Shown: one piece after another, positions 45,169 to 54,197 of the stretch
Numbering within the stretch: the first letter of the stretch is position 1
Layout: the number at the start of each line of letters is the position of its first letter
Made by a program: the position numbers and the translations under genes
Source: Hyphomicrobium sp. 99
GTDB lineage: Bacteria; Pseudomonadota; Alphaproteobacteria; Rhizobiales; Hyphomicrobiaceae
DNA length: 64,000 nucleotides
Direction of reading: 5' to 3'
NCBI RefSeq assembly: GCF_000384335.2
Contig: NZ_KQ031382.1
Location: 2,553,545-2,617,544, forward strand
The notes under the pieces: model-generated
Databases searched by the model: none
The model's input: only the letters and a program-made list of their open reading frames with translations
What the model was told of the DNA's origin: nothing

Positions 45169-45261
45169 ATCTTTATCCCTGTGCGAGACTAATCCGCCTA
45201 CATGATTTTTATTCGGCCGGTCAACTATGCAAAGGAGCATCGGCTGAGTGCAACCGTATCG

Positions 45262-45753
45262 TTACGTCCCGTACTCGCGCTCGAACTGCTCGAGTAATTT
45301 GCGGAGAGCCGGACGTATGCCTTTCAGTTCCTCCAAATGATTGACGGAAAGCGCGGCCAACGTTTCTTCGCCCTCTTTCGTGACGTGAACTTGTATCCGG
45401 CGACCGTCGTTTGGATCGGTCTTCCTGACCACGAGCCCGAGACTCACCAGCCGGTCCACGAGTTCGACCGCCGTATGAGGACGAATGAGCAAGCGCTCCG
45501 CAATTTGGCTGATGCTGAGCCAGTCGATCTCGGGAGCTCCTTTGATCGAGAGAAGCGCTTGATGCTGCTGCGGCGTGAGGCCTGATCGAGCCGCCGCATC
45601 CTCGCTGAAAGCTTGAAACTTGCGAAGCGCATAGCGGAATTCCGCAAGCGCCTCGTAGTTTGCCTTTGTGACCGCGCTGCGCTTCGCCGCACCTCTACGG
45701 GTCGGAGAAGGACGAGCTTTCGGGCGGTGTTTGTTCACTGCCCCTCCCTTCAT
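45262..45753 (-). CDS. MarR-family regulator
   Basis: A protein of 163 residues. The winged helix is typical (LTPQQHQALLSIKGAPE, WLSISQIAERLLIRPHTAVE, LVDRLVSLGLVVRKTDPNDG, RRIQVHVTKEGEETLAAL). The basic N-terminal tail (RPKARPSPTRRGAAKRSA) may be over-long; the true start is unsure. It lies upstream of nasT on the same strand with ~90 bp between, and divergent from the ClC gene 190 bp away, which is the likelier target. Confidence 0.88.
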   Translation of the reverse strand: MKGGAVNKHRPKARPSPTRRGAAKRSAVTKANYEALAEFRYALRKFQAFSEDAAARSGLTPQQHQALLSIKGAPEIDWLSISQIAERLLIRPHTAVELVDRLVSLGLVVRKTDPNDGRRIQVHVTKEGEETLAALSVNHLEELKGIRPALRKLLEQFEREYGT

Positions 45754-45945
45754 TCACATTTTTACGCTTCGCGCGCACAATAGATCGCACATCTCATTGG
45801 TCAACGGCGCGAACGAGAAGTATCGAGCACCGCAGCCGCGTGGTTTGTCGCGGCCCCATGGCCTGCTTGCATTTATATCGTAATACGATATTTAGGTCGC
45901 CGTTGAGCTTCCAGCAGTTGCATCAGCCATCAAGACAAGGACGGA

Positions 45946-47733
45946 ATGAAGCCCGTAGAAGTCGATCGCACCCTCGGGGATTTTACCACGAGCCCACGCG
46001 TGCTTTTCGTCGCGACCATCGCGGTCGTCATCGCGTCACTCAGCGTAGTTGCCAGCGTCGCTTTGCTGGCCCTCATTCGCCTCTGCACGAACATCGCCTA
46101 TTTCGGCGAATGGTCCTTTACGCCCCATACGATCGGTCAAATTCCGCTTGGTTGGGGCTCGATCTTGATCCCTATGGCGGGCGCGCTGGTCATCGGCTTC
46201 ATGGCGCGCTATGGGAGCGAAAAAATTCGCGGTCACGGAATACCGGAGGCGTTGGAGGCCATCCTTTTGGGCCGCTCACGCCTCAGTCCGAAAGTTGCTG
46301 TCCTGAAACCCATTTCGTCGGCGATCTCGATTGGTACCGGCGGACCTTTCGGGTCCGAAGGACCGATCATTATGACGGGCGGCGCGCTTGGCTCGCTCAT
46401 TGCTCAGATGCTTCCCGTCAGCGACAACGAGCGAAAGACGCTTCTCGTGGCGGGCGCGGCTGCTGGGATGACAACGGTCTTCGGCACGCCCATTGCCGCA
46501 GTGATGCTTGCGGTCGAACTTCTTCTTTTCGAGTGGGCGCCGCGCAGTTTCATTCCAGTCGCTGTGGCTGCGGCGGTGGCCGCGGTCGAGCGCACGTATC
46601 TTCACATGCCGTCGACCTTGTTTCCCTTTTGGGCTGACGTGCAGATTTCGATCACGGGATTGTTGGGCTGGGTAACAGCAGGAGCGATCGCGGGTCTGCT
46701 CTCGGGGTGCCTCACGAAGCTCGTCTACACGACAGAAGATCTATTTTCCAAGCTACCAATCCACTGGATGTGGTGGCCGATGATCGGCGGGGCATTTGTC
46801 GGCCTCGGCGGCATGATTGACCCGCGCGCCCTAAGCGTCGGCTACGACAATATCGAGCATCTTCTCAAAGGCGATCCCTCCACCAGGAGTGCCTTATCTC
46901 TGATGCTCGTCAAAATGACGATCTGGGGAATCGCTCTCGGCTCGGGCACATCCGGAGGCGTCCTCGCCCCTCTGCTCATTATCGGTGGCGCTACAGGTAT
47001 GGTTCTAACAGCCATAATGCCAACAGTGAGCGCGGGCTTCTGGCCGTTTCTGGTCATGGCCGCGATGATGAGCGGGACGATGCGCGTCCCGCTCACTGCA
47101 ACATTCTTTGCAGTCGAACTGACTGGCGCAATGAACTGCTTCCTGCCCGCCATGGCGGCTTGCGTTACTGCCTATTGCGTCGCGATCCTCACAACGCGCC
47201 GCTCCATCTTGACGGAACGGCTGGCGCGGCGGGGACACCATATTGTCTGCGAATATCACGTTAGCCCGTTTGCCATGACTCGCGTCGCGGATGTGATGAC
47301 GCAAAGCGTTCAGATGGTGCCGGGCTCAATGACCTTGCGCGAGGCGGCGGCACTCCTGGTCGATCCGTCAACGACGCATCCCACGTTTCCAGTTGTCGAC
47401 AGACAAACACGTGTTCTCGGGATAATCGATCCCCCCGCAATCATCCGTTGGCGCCGTCAAAGACATTCGCGTACGGCCACACTCGCTCAGCTTCTCGATG
47501 GAACCAAGCCAACAATCGCGTATCCTGACGACCATCTCGACGCTGTCGTCGAGCGAATGAACTCCGCGAACGTCGCCCATCTGTCGGTTGTTGACAAACA
47601 AGATGGTCATCTTGTCGGGTACGTTTCCTGGAAGGACTTGATCGGCTGTCAAGCAAGTACACACGGCGAACGCCGAACGGCCCTTCTTTGGGCTAGGCAA
47701 ACGTGGTTCGCGCGAAGAAGAATTCCGGGCTAA
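45946..47733 (+). CDS. ClC-type chloride channel/antiporter with CBS domains
   Basis: A protein of 595 residues. It has ClC membrane motifs: GHGIPEALEA (GSGIPE region, first Ser replaced by His), GTGGPFGSEGPIIMTGGA (gating glutamate present), GTPIAAVMLAVELLLFEW, and GSGTSGGVLAPLLIIGGATG. Two CBS domains follow (VADVMTQSVQMVPGSMTLRE; DDHLDAVVERMNSANVAHLS). With the Ser of GSGIP changed, anion selectivity may differ: GSG favours chloride, and His here is unusual. Members serve acid resistance or fluoride/nitrate movement. Divergent to a MarR regulator. Confidence 0.92.
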   Translation: MKPVEVDRTLGDFTTSPRVLFVATIAVVIASLSVVASVALLALIRLCTNIAYFGEWSFTPHTIGQIPLGWGSILIPMAGALVIGFMARYGSEKIRGHGIPEALEAILLGRSRLSPKVAVLKPISSAISIGTGGPFGSEGPIIMTGGALGSLIAQMLPVSDNERKTLLVAGAAAGMTTVFGTPIAAVMLAVELLLFEWAPRSFIPVAVAAAVAAVERTYLHMPSTLFPFWADVQISITGLLGWVTAGAIAGLLSGCLTKLVYTTEDLFSKLPIHWMWWPMIGGAFVGLGGMIDPRALSVGYDNIEHLLKGDPSTRSALSLMLVKMTIWGIALGSGTSGGVLAPLLIIGGATGMVLTAIMPTVSAGFWPFLVMAAMMSGTMRVPLTATFFAVELTGAMNCFLPAMAACVTAYCVAILTTRRSILTERLARRGHHIVCEYHVSPFAMTRVADVMTQSVQMVPGSMTLREAAALLVDPSTTHPTFPVVDRQTRVLGIIDPPAIIRWRRQRHSRTATLAQLLDGTKPTIAYPDDHLDAVVERMNSANVAHLSVVDKQDGHLVGYVSWKDLIGCQASTHGERRTALLWARQTWFARRRIPG

Positions 47734-47841
47734 CGCCCCTAGGACCTGTTGATACGGCGGAGCCCTTGCGAGCCTTTTTTTGCGGTTTGAATTTAGCTCC
47801 TCTCCGAATGGCATATCCTCCATGGGTCATCCGTCACTTTC

Positions 47842-48291
47842 CTAACCGCCTGCGCTACGGAAAGTGGAGTGAAGCCTGGGAGGGAAATCCCGTGGCTTAA
47901 GTGCGATATCGGCGAGGGTATAACGATCCAGCGTGGCGAGAAATCCGGCTCGGGCCTCGTTGAGGACGCCACGCAATTTACAGCGTGGTGTAATCGCACA
48001 ATGATTTTCGGCGCCGAAGCATTCAACCAGCGCGAAATCGGGTTCGGTTGCGCGAATGACGTCTCCAAGACGGATTTTTTCCGGCGGCTTGGCCAGAACG
48101 ACACCACCCAAACGGCCGCGGACAGAGGTGAGAAAGCCACTACTCGTGAGTTGGTTTACGACCTTCATCAAGTGGGCGCGAGATATTCCATAGATGCCGG
48201 CGGTCTCTTCAATGGTGATCCGGCGGTCGCCTTGGCTCGCTGCATAAAGAAGAACGCGCAGGCTGTAATCGGTAAAGTCCGTCAATTGCAT
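47842..48291 (-). CDS. nsrR: NsrR-type Rrf2 nitric-oxide-sensing repressor
   Basis: A protein of 149 residues. An Rrf2 winged helix (MQLTDFTDYSLRVLLYAASQ, YGISRAHLMKVVNQLTSSGF, VRGRLGGVVLAKPPEKIRLG) and three cysteines for an iron-sulphur cluster (Cys91, Cys98, Cys104, in ECFGAENHCAITPRC) match NsrR. It is divergent from hmp, the classic NsrR target, with a palindromic site over the hmp promoter. A second palindrome sits before its own start, suggesting autocontrol. It should repress hmp until NO attacks the cluster. Confidence 0.92.
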   Translation of the reverse strand: MQLTDFTDYSLRVLLYAASQGDRRITIEETAGIYGISRAHLMKVVNQLTSSGFLTSVRGRLGGVVLAKPPEKIRLGDVIRATEPDFALVECFGAENHCAITPRCKLRGVLNEARAGFLATLDRYTLADIALKPRDFPPRLHSTFRSAGG

Positions 48292-48323
48292 CGTTACACC
48301 CGAGCCTCGCGCGAATATTAAAG

Positions 48324-48336
48324 TACCTCGAAGGTA
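48324..48336. promoter_or_regulatory. Palindrome before nsrR, candidate operator
   Basis: TACCTCGAAGGTA is a perfect 5-3-5 inverted repeat about 35 bp upstream of the nsrR start. It resembles Rrf2-family half sites. It differs from the AT-rich hmp site, so it may bind another Rrf2 protein. Confidence 0.45.
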
Positions 48337-48472
48337 TATTTTGTCGATCCGCTTCGCAACTTGCGTAGGTGCGTCGCACGACGGCCGACCACGGTCACGA
48401 TGGCGATAACGATGTCCCCTGGCGTTTCAAACAGCCTATCGCACGCGTGGCAATTTGGCCGTTCCGCCTCCC

Positions 48473-48505
48473 TTGACCTAAAAGATATATAAAAAATATA
48501 TCTTT
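48473..48505 (+). promoter_or_regulatory. hmp promoter with NsrR operator
   Basis: An inverted repeat of 10-bp arms, AAAGATATAT and ATATATCTTT, separated by A5 (48481-48505), fits the 11-1-11 AAGATRYATTT-type NsrR consensus. TTGACC (48473-48478) and TATATC (48497-48502), 18 bp apart, form a promoter toward hmp. The operator therefore covers the -10 region. Confidence 0.82.
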
Positions 48506-48563
48506 TTCCGTTGAGCTCGGCACCAGGAAAAATTCTTGGCGGCACGCATCGGAGGGAAGCACC

Positions 48564-49796
48564 ATGCTAAGTCAGAAGACCATCCAAATCGTCAAGGCAA
48601 CCGCTCCTGTTCTTCAAGAGCACGGCAATACGTTGACGCGACACTTCTACAACCGCATGTTCTCCCACAATCCGGAGGTGCTTCCCTATTTCAACCGTAC
48701 GAACCAGAAGGCAGGTAAGCAGCAAGCCGCGTTGGCATCTGCGATTTGCGCGTATGCAGCAAACATCGACAATCTCGGCCAGCTAAAAGAGGCGGTGGAG
48801 CTTATCGCGCAGAAGCATGCGTCGTTGCAGATCAAGCCCGAGCACTATCCCATTGTCGGCGAGAATCTCTTGGCTTCAATTCGCGAAGTACTGGGCAGCG
48901 CCGCGACTGACGAAATCGTCGCCGCGTGGGGCGAAGCTTACGGATTTTTGGCCGATATTCTCATCAACCGCGAGGCCCAAATATATAGCGAGGCCGCATC
49001 GGTTCCCGGGGGCTGGCAAGGGTTCCGCCGCTTCGTCGTATCGAAGAAAGAGCAGGAAAGCAGCATCGTAACATCGTTCTATCTGACTCCAGAAGACAAA
49101 GGTCCGCTGCCAACCTTCAAGCCCGGCCAATATATCACCATTCGCGTGCATACCGCGGACGGGCAGACGACTATGCGTCAGTATAGCCTCTCCGCCAAAC
49201 CTAATTCGGATTGGCTGCGCATCAGCGTGAAGCGAGAAGACGGCGTCGGCGGAACAGCACCGGCAGGCTATGTCTCGAATCTATTGCACGACTCTCTGGC
49301 TGTCGGCGCGATATTGGAAGTGGCTCCTCCGTCCGGCGAATTCTTTCTGCATCAGGACGATGAGAACGAGCGGCCGCTGGTCCTCATCGCAGGAGGTATC
49401 GGAATTACGCCGTTGATGAGCATGCTGCAAACTGCTCTGGATAAGTTTCCGAAGCGCGAAGTTGCCTTCATTCACGGGTGTCAGAACGAAGATGTGCAAG
49501 CCTTCAAAGCGACCGTCGAAGAACTCAAGGCACAGCACAAGAACTTGAATGCGCACTTCTGTTACCTCGATCCACAGAAGCCCCTCGGCAGCGCCGACAT
49601 CGGAACCAGCAAAGGCTTCATCGATGCGAAACTGATTGAGACGATGATCAGCAATCGCGATGCAGAGTATTATTTTTGCGGCCCGACGCCCTTTCTGGCC
49701 AAAATTCATCGTCTTCTGAATGCGTGGAATGTGCCGCACGCGCAGCAACATTTCGAATTCTTTGGGCCGAAGGCGGAACTCGCAGCATTTGCGTGA
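48564..49796 (+). CDS. hmp: Flavohaemoglobin (NO dioxygenase)
   Basis: A protein of 410 residues. The globin domain has proximal His85 (AQKHASLQIKPEHYPIVGEN). An FAD-binding reductase domain (RQYSLSAKP) and NAD-binding region (LIAGGIGITPLMSMLQ, YYFCGPTPFL) follow. It converts NO with O2 to nitrate, in the cytoplasm. Divergent nsrR and the operator explain its control. A truncated haemoglobin gene follows 40 bp later, an unusual but sensible partner for NO handling. Confidence 0.96.
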   Translation: MLSQKTIQIVKATAPVLQEHGNTLTRHFYNRMFSHNPEVLPYFNRTNQKAGKQQAALASAICAYAANIDNLGQLKEAVELIAQKHASLQIKPEHYPIVGENLLASIREVLGSAATDEIVAAWGEAYGFLADILINREAQIYSEAASVPGGWQGFRRFVVSKKEQESSIVTSFYLTPEDKGPLPTFKPGQYITIRVHTADGQTTMRQYSLSAKPNSDWLRISVKREDGVGGTAPAGYVSNLLHDSLAVGAILEVAPPSGEFFLHQDDENERPLVLIAGGIGITPLMSMLQTALDKFPKREVAFIHGCQNEDVQAFKATVEELKAQHKNLNAHFCYLDPQKPLGSADIGTSKGFIDAKLIETMISNRDAEYYFCGPTPFLAKIHRLLNAWNVPHAQQHFEFFGPKAELAAFA

Positions 49797-49836
49797 TATG
49801 CATGTTGAAAAACGCATCGTGAGGAAGCGCCAACCC

Positions 49837-50274
49837 ATGCTGGACGAGAGCAATAGAGCACCGGCTAAGGCACCGCCGCCCGTCAAGAAGACAAAGCTGC
49901 TTTATGATCTCGTCGGCGGCGAGGAAGGCATCCGCCGCCTTGTGGAAGTATTCTACGACATTGTTGAAAAGGAGCCGGAAGGGCGTGCCCTGCACATCCT
50001 TCATTTGCGCGGTCACGGTGTTGCGCACTCGCGCATCGAGCAATTCAACTTTCTATCGGGGTTCCTTGGAGGGCCGCGGCTGTATGTTGAAAAGTTCGGG
50101 CATTCAGATGTGCGCCGAATGCATGAGCACGTCGAGATTGCTTCCGAGGCGCGAGATGCATGGCTCCAATGCATGTCGATGGCGATCGATCGCGTCGGAC
50201 TGGCTACAGATATCAAAGGGCAACTTATGACCAATTTTACCCGGGTTGCGATGATGCTCAAGAACAAGGACTGA
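49837..50274 (+). CDS. Truncated haemoglobin (group II-like)
   Basis: A protein of 145 residues starting at MLDESNRAPA (GAGGAAG upstream). The globin core starts LYDLVGGEEGIRRLVEVFYD. The proximal His region is FLGGPRLYVEKFGHSDVRRM, then HEHVEIASEARDAWLQCMSM, with the conserved Trp of group II proteins (DAWLQCM). Probably binds O2 or NO. Co-oriented with and 40 bp after hmp, so likely in the same NsrR-controlled transcript. Confidence 0.88.
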   Translation: MLDESNRAPAKAPPPVKKTKLLYDLVGGEEGIRRLVEVFYDIVEKEPEGRALHILHLRGHGVAHSRIEQFNFLSGFLGGPRLYVEKFGHSDVRRMHEHVEIASEARDAWLQCMSMAIDRVGLATDIKGQLMTNFTRVAMMLKNKD

Positions 50275-50334
50275 TTGATCAGCACCGCCCTTACTGTGGC
50301 TTCAGACTGATCGACGTCGGAAGCACTTTTCAGC

Positions 50335-50488
50335 GTTCTCCCTCATCGAGCGCGAAACCTTTGACGCGGCCGTGATCGACAAGGGGTTGCACAATGAGGC
50401 GTACGATCTTTGCGCCGAGTTGAAGTCCTTCGACATTCCTTACATCTTGGCCAACGCACCGCATGAGCAGATCGACAGCTCAGCATGA
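50335..50488 (+). pseudogene. Receiver-like fragment
   Basis: The frame reads LIERETFDAAVIDKGLHNEA then YDLCAELKSFDIPYILANAP. This looks like the middle of a receiver domain (phospho-acceptor Asp in AAVID, then the switch strand). No start or output domain is present. It is a scrap. Confidence 0.5.
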
Positions 50489-50599
50489 GGTGGCTGATTT
50501 CTGCTTTCGTCCTAGGAGCGGGCGTCCCGGCCACTAGAGCCATGTCTCTTCCTGACCCAAAGCGACCGAAACGAGCGCAGCCTGCCTGCGTCCGCTTGT

Positions 50600-50790
50600 G
50601 CCCCCTTAACATTATCGCCGTGGCTGACATCCCGCGCACCAAATGCGGCAGGATCACTGAGCTTGCCGTGCGCGATGTTGTCATGGGCCGCGAGGTGAAG
50701 AACAAAAAGGCGCTTGCCAATCCCGAAGCGCTGGAACTGTTCCGTGGGCTGTGGGCTCGAAGAACTCAGACATTAGCCCGACCTTCTTGA
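50600..50790 (+). pseudogene. Acetoacetyl-CoA synthetase, C-terminal fragment
   Basis: [20 protein letters not shown] followed by [18 protein letters not shown] is the conserved end of acetoacetyl-CoA synthetases and related acyl-CoA ligases. In it the catalytic lysine region (P-R-T-x-S-G-K) is altered to RTKCGR. Only the last ~60 residues are left, without the ATP-binding body. Relic. Confidence 0.7.
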
Positions 50791-51110
50791 TCTCGCTCGA
50801 TGGCGATGTCGAAGAGAGTGAGTACGGCAGCGTGGCCTTCAGTGTCGTTGATTTGCGTGAGCGCGGTGGCTCCGACGAAGGGCCTCATTGCTGTCATGGC
50901 AAGCTCGTGCGCCAGATGGAGATCGTTGGTGAATTCATAAGCCGCCGCCACAAGGGCGCCCAAGGCACAACGTCGCTCAGCGTTGCAGTCTGTTGGGCCG
51001 ACCGAAACATCCTTCGCGTCCCGCCCGAGGTCGCCCCGACACCAACGCCGTTGGCCCTCAATCAGGGCTCGGGCCCTCTCCAGGATCTGAACTTTAATCG
51101 GCTTCGACAT
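50766..51110 (-). CDS. DUF6197-like small protein
   Basis: A protein of 114 residues starting at [10 protein letters not shown]. The pattern [20 protein letters not shown] then [15 protein letters not shown] and [19 protein letters not shown] matches a small family (DUF6197) of unknown role, recalled by pattern. It has Cys and Trp in WCRGD. It lies in accessory DNA with no partner genes. Confidence 0.65.
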   Translation of the reverse strand: MSKPIKVQILERARALIEGQRRWCRGDLGRDAKDVSVGPTDCNAERRCALGALVAAAYEFTNDLHLAHELAMTAMRPFVGATALTQINDTEGHAAVLTLFDIAIERDQEGRANV

Positions 51111-51264
51111 GGCAATTCTCGCCTTCAATCTCCCCCTTCTTTGCTGAACTTAACTCGTCGCGCACAGTACTTACATCCACATTTGTTGTCCTCGAGGAGA
51201 ACAATTGCCAACGACGCCTATTCACTTCGCTGGGAGAGAGGGAGGGATCAGAGAGTGAAGATGT

Positions 51265-51477
51265 ATGGCTCAGAAGGATATGCTCTCGGCTCGTGAGCGC
51301 CGCCTGCGTCGCGGTGCGGCGCGCAAGGGGCTTGCGATCCGTAAGGCGAGCCACGGCCAGGATCGCGGTCGATACTTGGTTGTCGATCCAGAATTTGGCG
51401 GGCCTATCCGTTCGCACAGTCGCACACACCCCTATTCGTTCTCGCTGGAAGAAGCTGAGAACTATATTGCCGAATAG
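51265..51477 (+). CDS. Small basic hypothetical protein
   Basis: A protein of 70 residues. The highly basic front (ARERRLRRGAARKGLAIRKA) and an ordered rear (RYLVVDPEFGGPIRSHS, SFSLEEAENYIAE) look like small phage- or plasmid-type orphan proteins. Function unknown. No partner. Confidence 0.6.
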   Translation: MAQKDMLSARERRLRRGAARKGLAIRKASHGQDRGRYLVVDPEFGGPIRSHSRTHPYSFSLEEAENYIAE

Positions 51478-51856
51478 AGCCGGCCGAGACCGACTTGGGG
51501 TCGAGCGTCAGTCCAAGTGCGGAGGTTAAATGATATACACCGGCCTGGGATCGGAATAGAGTCACTATCGGCGTAGCCGTGGGGCACCCCAAGCGAGGCG
51601 GTGCTGTGCTAACAGCCCACCAAAGAGATGGTTCAGAAGTCGCGGAGAGCAGCGCCAATGGCGCCTCCGACTTTGACGCCCACTCCCGCAACGGCACACG
51701 CACCGCCCAAGGGGTCGTATTTTACACCAGCTGTGTATGTGAGCGCGCGCCCGCCGAAATAAAAGGCGTTAGCGGGTACGCTGTGTTCGCGGGAGGCGGC
51801 CCTTTTCGCCAGGTCGAAAGTGACCGACTAACTGAGGTCGGAAAGCGAGGTATGCC
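51478..51856. other. Gap with no supported gene
   Basis: Short frames here lack recognisable content. The stretch belongs to the decayed accessory region. Confidence 0.4.
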
Positions 51857-52330
51857 TTGGGTATCGCACCATCACTCCAAAAGTATCTTGACGGCCGTGA
51901 CGTCCGTTATGATGTGGTGACACATACGCCTACGATGCGTTCTTCAGCGACAGCTGAAGCCGGCGGTATCGCAGAAGACAATCTCGCCAAAGGCGTACTT
52001 ATACGTCGTAAGGACGCCTACATCTTAGCGATCATTCCGACCTCCTGCCACGTGAGTCTCGACGCGCTCGGCATGTGGTTGCAGCAGCCGGTGGGCTTGG
52101 CGAGCGAAGCTGAGGTCGCAACTGTATTCTCGGATTGCGCACTTGGGGCTATCCCGCCGGTCGCGGGCGCCTACGGACTGCAGGCCGTGATGGATGACAG
52201 CCTCGAAGGGTTCGATGATATTTACTTCGAGAGCGGGGACCATCGCACTCTGGTGCGTCTGAAAGGCCGCGAGTTTCACCGGTTGATGGCTGACGTACCG
52301 CACGCCCACATTGGCGCGCGCAACCATTGA
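51857..52330 (+). CDS. YbaK/EbsC-type aminoacyl-tRNA editing protein
   Basis: A protein of 157 residues. The YbaK/ProX editing fold is suggested by YDVVTHTPTMRSSATAEAGG, DNLAKGVLIRRKDAYILAII, and the GAIPPVAGAYGLQAVMDDSL loop with the conserved GxxPP. Such proteins clear mischarged tRNA (Cys/Ala on tRNA-Pro). Some stand-alone forms have lost that. The conserved lysine (LAKGVLI) is present. Alone in its stretch. Confidence 0.82.
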   Translation: MGIAPSLQKYLDGRDVRYDVVTHTPTMRSSATAEAGGIAEDNLAKGVLIRRKDAYILAIIPTSCHVSLDALGMWLQQPVGLASEAEVATVFSDCALGAIPPVAGAYGLQAVMDDSLEGFDDIYFESGDHRTLVRLKGREFHRLMADVPHAHIGARNH

Positions 52331-52653
52331 CGACACTTGGACCGGAGTAGTGGCCGTTTCCTGGACGGCGGCTTTGCTGCACGAGTTGCCATCCGATCAA
52401 TAATGCACGCCTTGTGCAGCTGGCCTGCTGCACTCGATATCATGACGGAGCATGATGTCGGGGCCCCTAGTCGTACTCGCCGATCGTCGGCATCATAATC
52501 GAGCGAGATTAGCCCAAAAAATTGTATTAAAAGGTCGAACATCGCCCACAACGGCAGTCCGGGAGATCATATCGACGAGGGTGATCTGCGCCCCGTAATC
52601 GGCCAGCGTCACGGCGGATCTCGAGGCTGGCGAACGGCACGACATCGCGATGG
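52331..52653. other. Gap with scrap coding character only
   Basis: A short minus-frame phrase (AVTLADYGAQITLVDMISRT near 52620-52550) looks like leftover coding sequence. No start, length or family can be assigned. Confidence 0.35.
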
Positions 52654-52947
52654 TTAGACCATCTTGTCGAGGAGCTTGGTCACTTCTGCGGGCCCAAAAG
52701 CGCGCATTGTTTGTGTGCGGACATTTCCCAGCTTGCCAAGGCTTAGGCCAAGCTCGGCAACCACCGCATCATCCTGCGCCTCAAGAATGAGGACGATGTC
52801 GAATCGTCCGAGAGTCCAGTACAGATCCTTCACCGTCACTCCCAGCTGCTTCGCCATTTCCTTGAATTGTTCCTTCCTTTTGGGCGAATCCTTTGCGTTG
52901 CGAATGCCTTGCTCGGTGAAGTTCCCAAACACGATATACGTTGCCAT
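52654..52947 (-). CDS. GYD-domain protein
   Basis: A protein of 97 residues with the GYD-family form: TYIVFGNFTEQGIRNAKDSP then LYWTLGRFDIVLILEAQDDA (the GxYD element as GRFD) and VRTQTMRAFGPAEVTKLL. The dimeric ferredoxin-like fold is of unknown function. It faces no partner in an operon. The start ATGGCAACG follows AGGAGGCTCCA. Confidence 0.82.
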   Translation of the reverse strand: MATYIVFGNFTEQGIRNAKDSPKRKEQFKEMAKQLGVTVKDLYWTLGRFDIVLILEAQDDAVVAELGLSLGKLGNVRTQTMRAFGPAEVTKLLDKMV

Positions 52948-53186
52948 TGGAGCCTCCTCTCAATCCTGTCGCGGCGGATCAATCGCGCACCATTCGACAC
53001 CGTGGGGCAGCAAAAGACACCACGATCGACACGCTAGCGCCGGCTATGCCGCGATCAAATTGGTGCTTGGCATCTGGGTATCCGCGCGCATAAGCGCCAA
53101 TCACATTCGTGTTTTTAATCCATCTGACATGACGAAAAAGGCGTAGACTGACTGAGGCGCAGCTGCGATTTGCAAGAGCTCGTCGC

Positions 53187-53678
53187 ATGACCTCGATCGG
53201 ACGGGGTATCAAGGCTCTCTTCCTCACCGAGTTCCTCTCGGCGTTCTTCCTGTCCATGCGCTACTTCTTCGCGCCGAAGAAGACACTCAACTATCCGTTC
53301 GAAAAGGGGCCGCTGTCGCCTCGCTTTCGTGGCGAGCACGCCCTCAGGCGCTATCCCAACGGAGAGGAGCGCTGCATCGCCTGCAAGCTGTGCGAGGCGA
53401 TCTGCCCGGCGTTGGCGATCACGATTGAAGCCGGCCCTCGTCGCAACGACGGAACGCGGCGCGCTACGCGCTACGATATCGACATGACCAAGTGCATCTA
53501 CTGCGGGCTCTGCCAAGAAGCGTGTCCGGTCGATGCCATCGTCGAGGGACCGAACTTCGAATTTGCAACGGAGACGCGAGAGGAGCTCATCTATGACAAG
53601 CAGCGGCTGCTCGATAATGGGGACCGCTGGGAACGCGAGATTGCGAAGAACCTGGAGCTGGATGCGCCCTACAAATAG
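53187..53678 (+). CDS. nuoI: Orphan NuoI-type 2x[4Fe-4S] subunit
   Basis: A protein of 163 residues, full NuoI length. An N-terminal amphipathic region ([20 protein letters not shown]) is followed by [12 protein letters not shown] and [12 protein letters not shown] (both with the Pro), and the NuoI-specific tail [20 protein letters not shown]. In complex I it carries clusters N6a/N6b. No other nuo gene is near, so it is a displaced copy or a ferredoxin-like adaptor. A second, broken nuoI tail lies at 57059-57178. Confidence 0.9.
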   Translation: MTSIGRGIKALFLTEFLSAFFLSMRYFFAPKKTLNYPFEKGPLSPRFRGEHALRRYPNGEERCIACKLCEAICPALAITIEAGPRRNDGTRRATRYDIDMTKCIYCGLCQEACPVDAIVEGPNFEFATETREELIYDKQRLLDNGDRWEREIAKNLELDAPYK

Positions 53679-54197
53679 ACGACGCGGGGACGAGGCCCTG
53701 CCGAGACCTAGTTGTGGCGATAGCGATAGTATCGAGGCCCAACCGGACACCGGCTTCGAACCATTCCGATTTCTGCTTCTGATCCGAACCGAACCTCCCG
53801 TCACGGTAGGCCCTTCGCCAGCGCACTTTTCGCATCGTTCCGGAGGGCTTCTAGAGCCAAAATCGCATTGTCGACAAAACGATCAATCTCGGCTGCCGTC
53901 ATCAAATGCGAAGAAATGGGTAGGTCAGCCACCCGGCTCATGGCGCTGGATTTCACATAGATTTGGACGAACGCCGCTGTCGAATGGGCGTCGTCATCGC
54001 CTGCTGAAAAGTGAAACCCAAACCGCCCTTTTTGTTTCTTCGATTTGCATCTCGGGTCTCCCACAATCTAGGCACGCGCTTCGGACAAACCGACCGGCAT
54101 GCTTCAGTTCGACATCGGTCCGCATTTACGCGACGGCTGCGGGTAGCCCGCCTCCATGTGGACCAATAGCGCCGCCTCCCGCTCACCCGCTTGTGAA
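53679..54197. other. Gap with a short possible minus-strand ORF
   Basis: A minus frame at 53941-53801 reads MSRVADLPISSHLMTAAEID then ALEALRNDAKSALAKGLP. It is 46 residues and could be a small gene or the tail of a lost one. The rest shows nothing. Confidence 0.35.

Noticed and set aside
48318-48545. 75-codon minus-strand frame between nsrR and hmp
   Set aside because: It covers the hmp promoter and operator and has no plausible start or family. Treated as non-coding.
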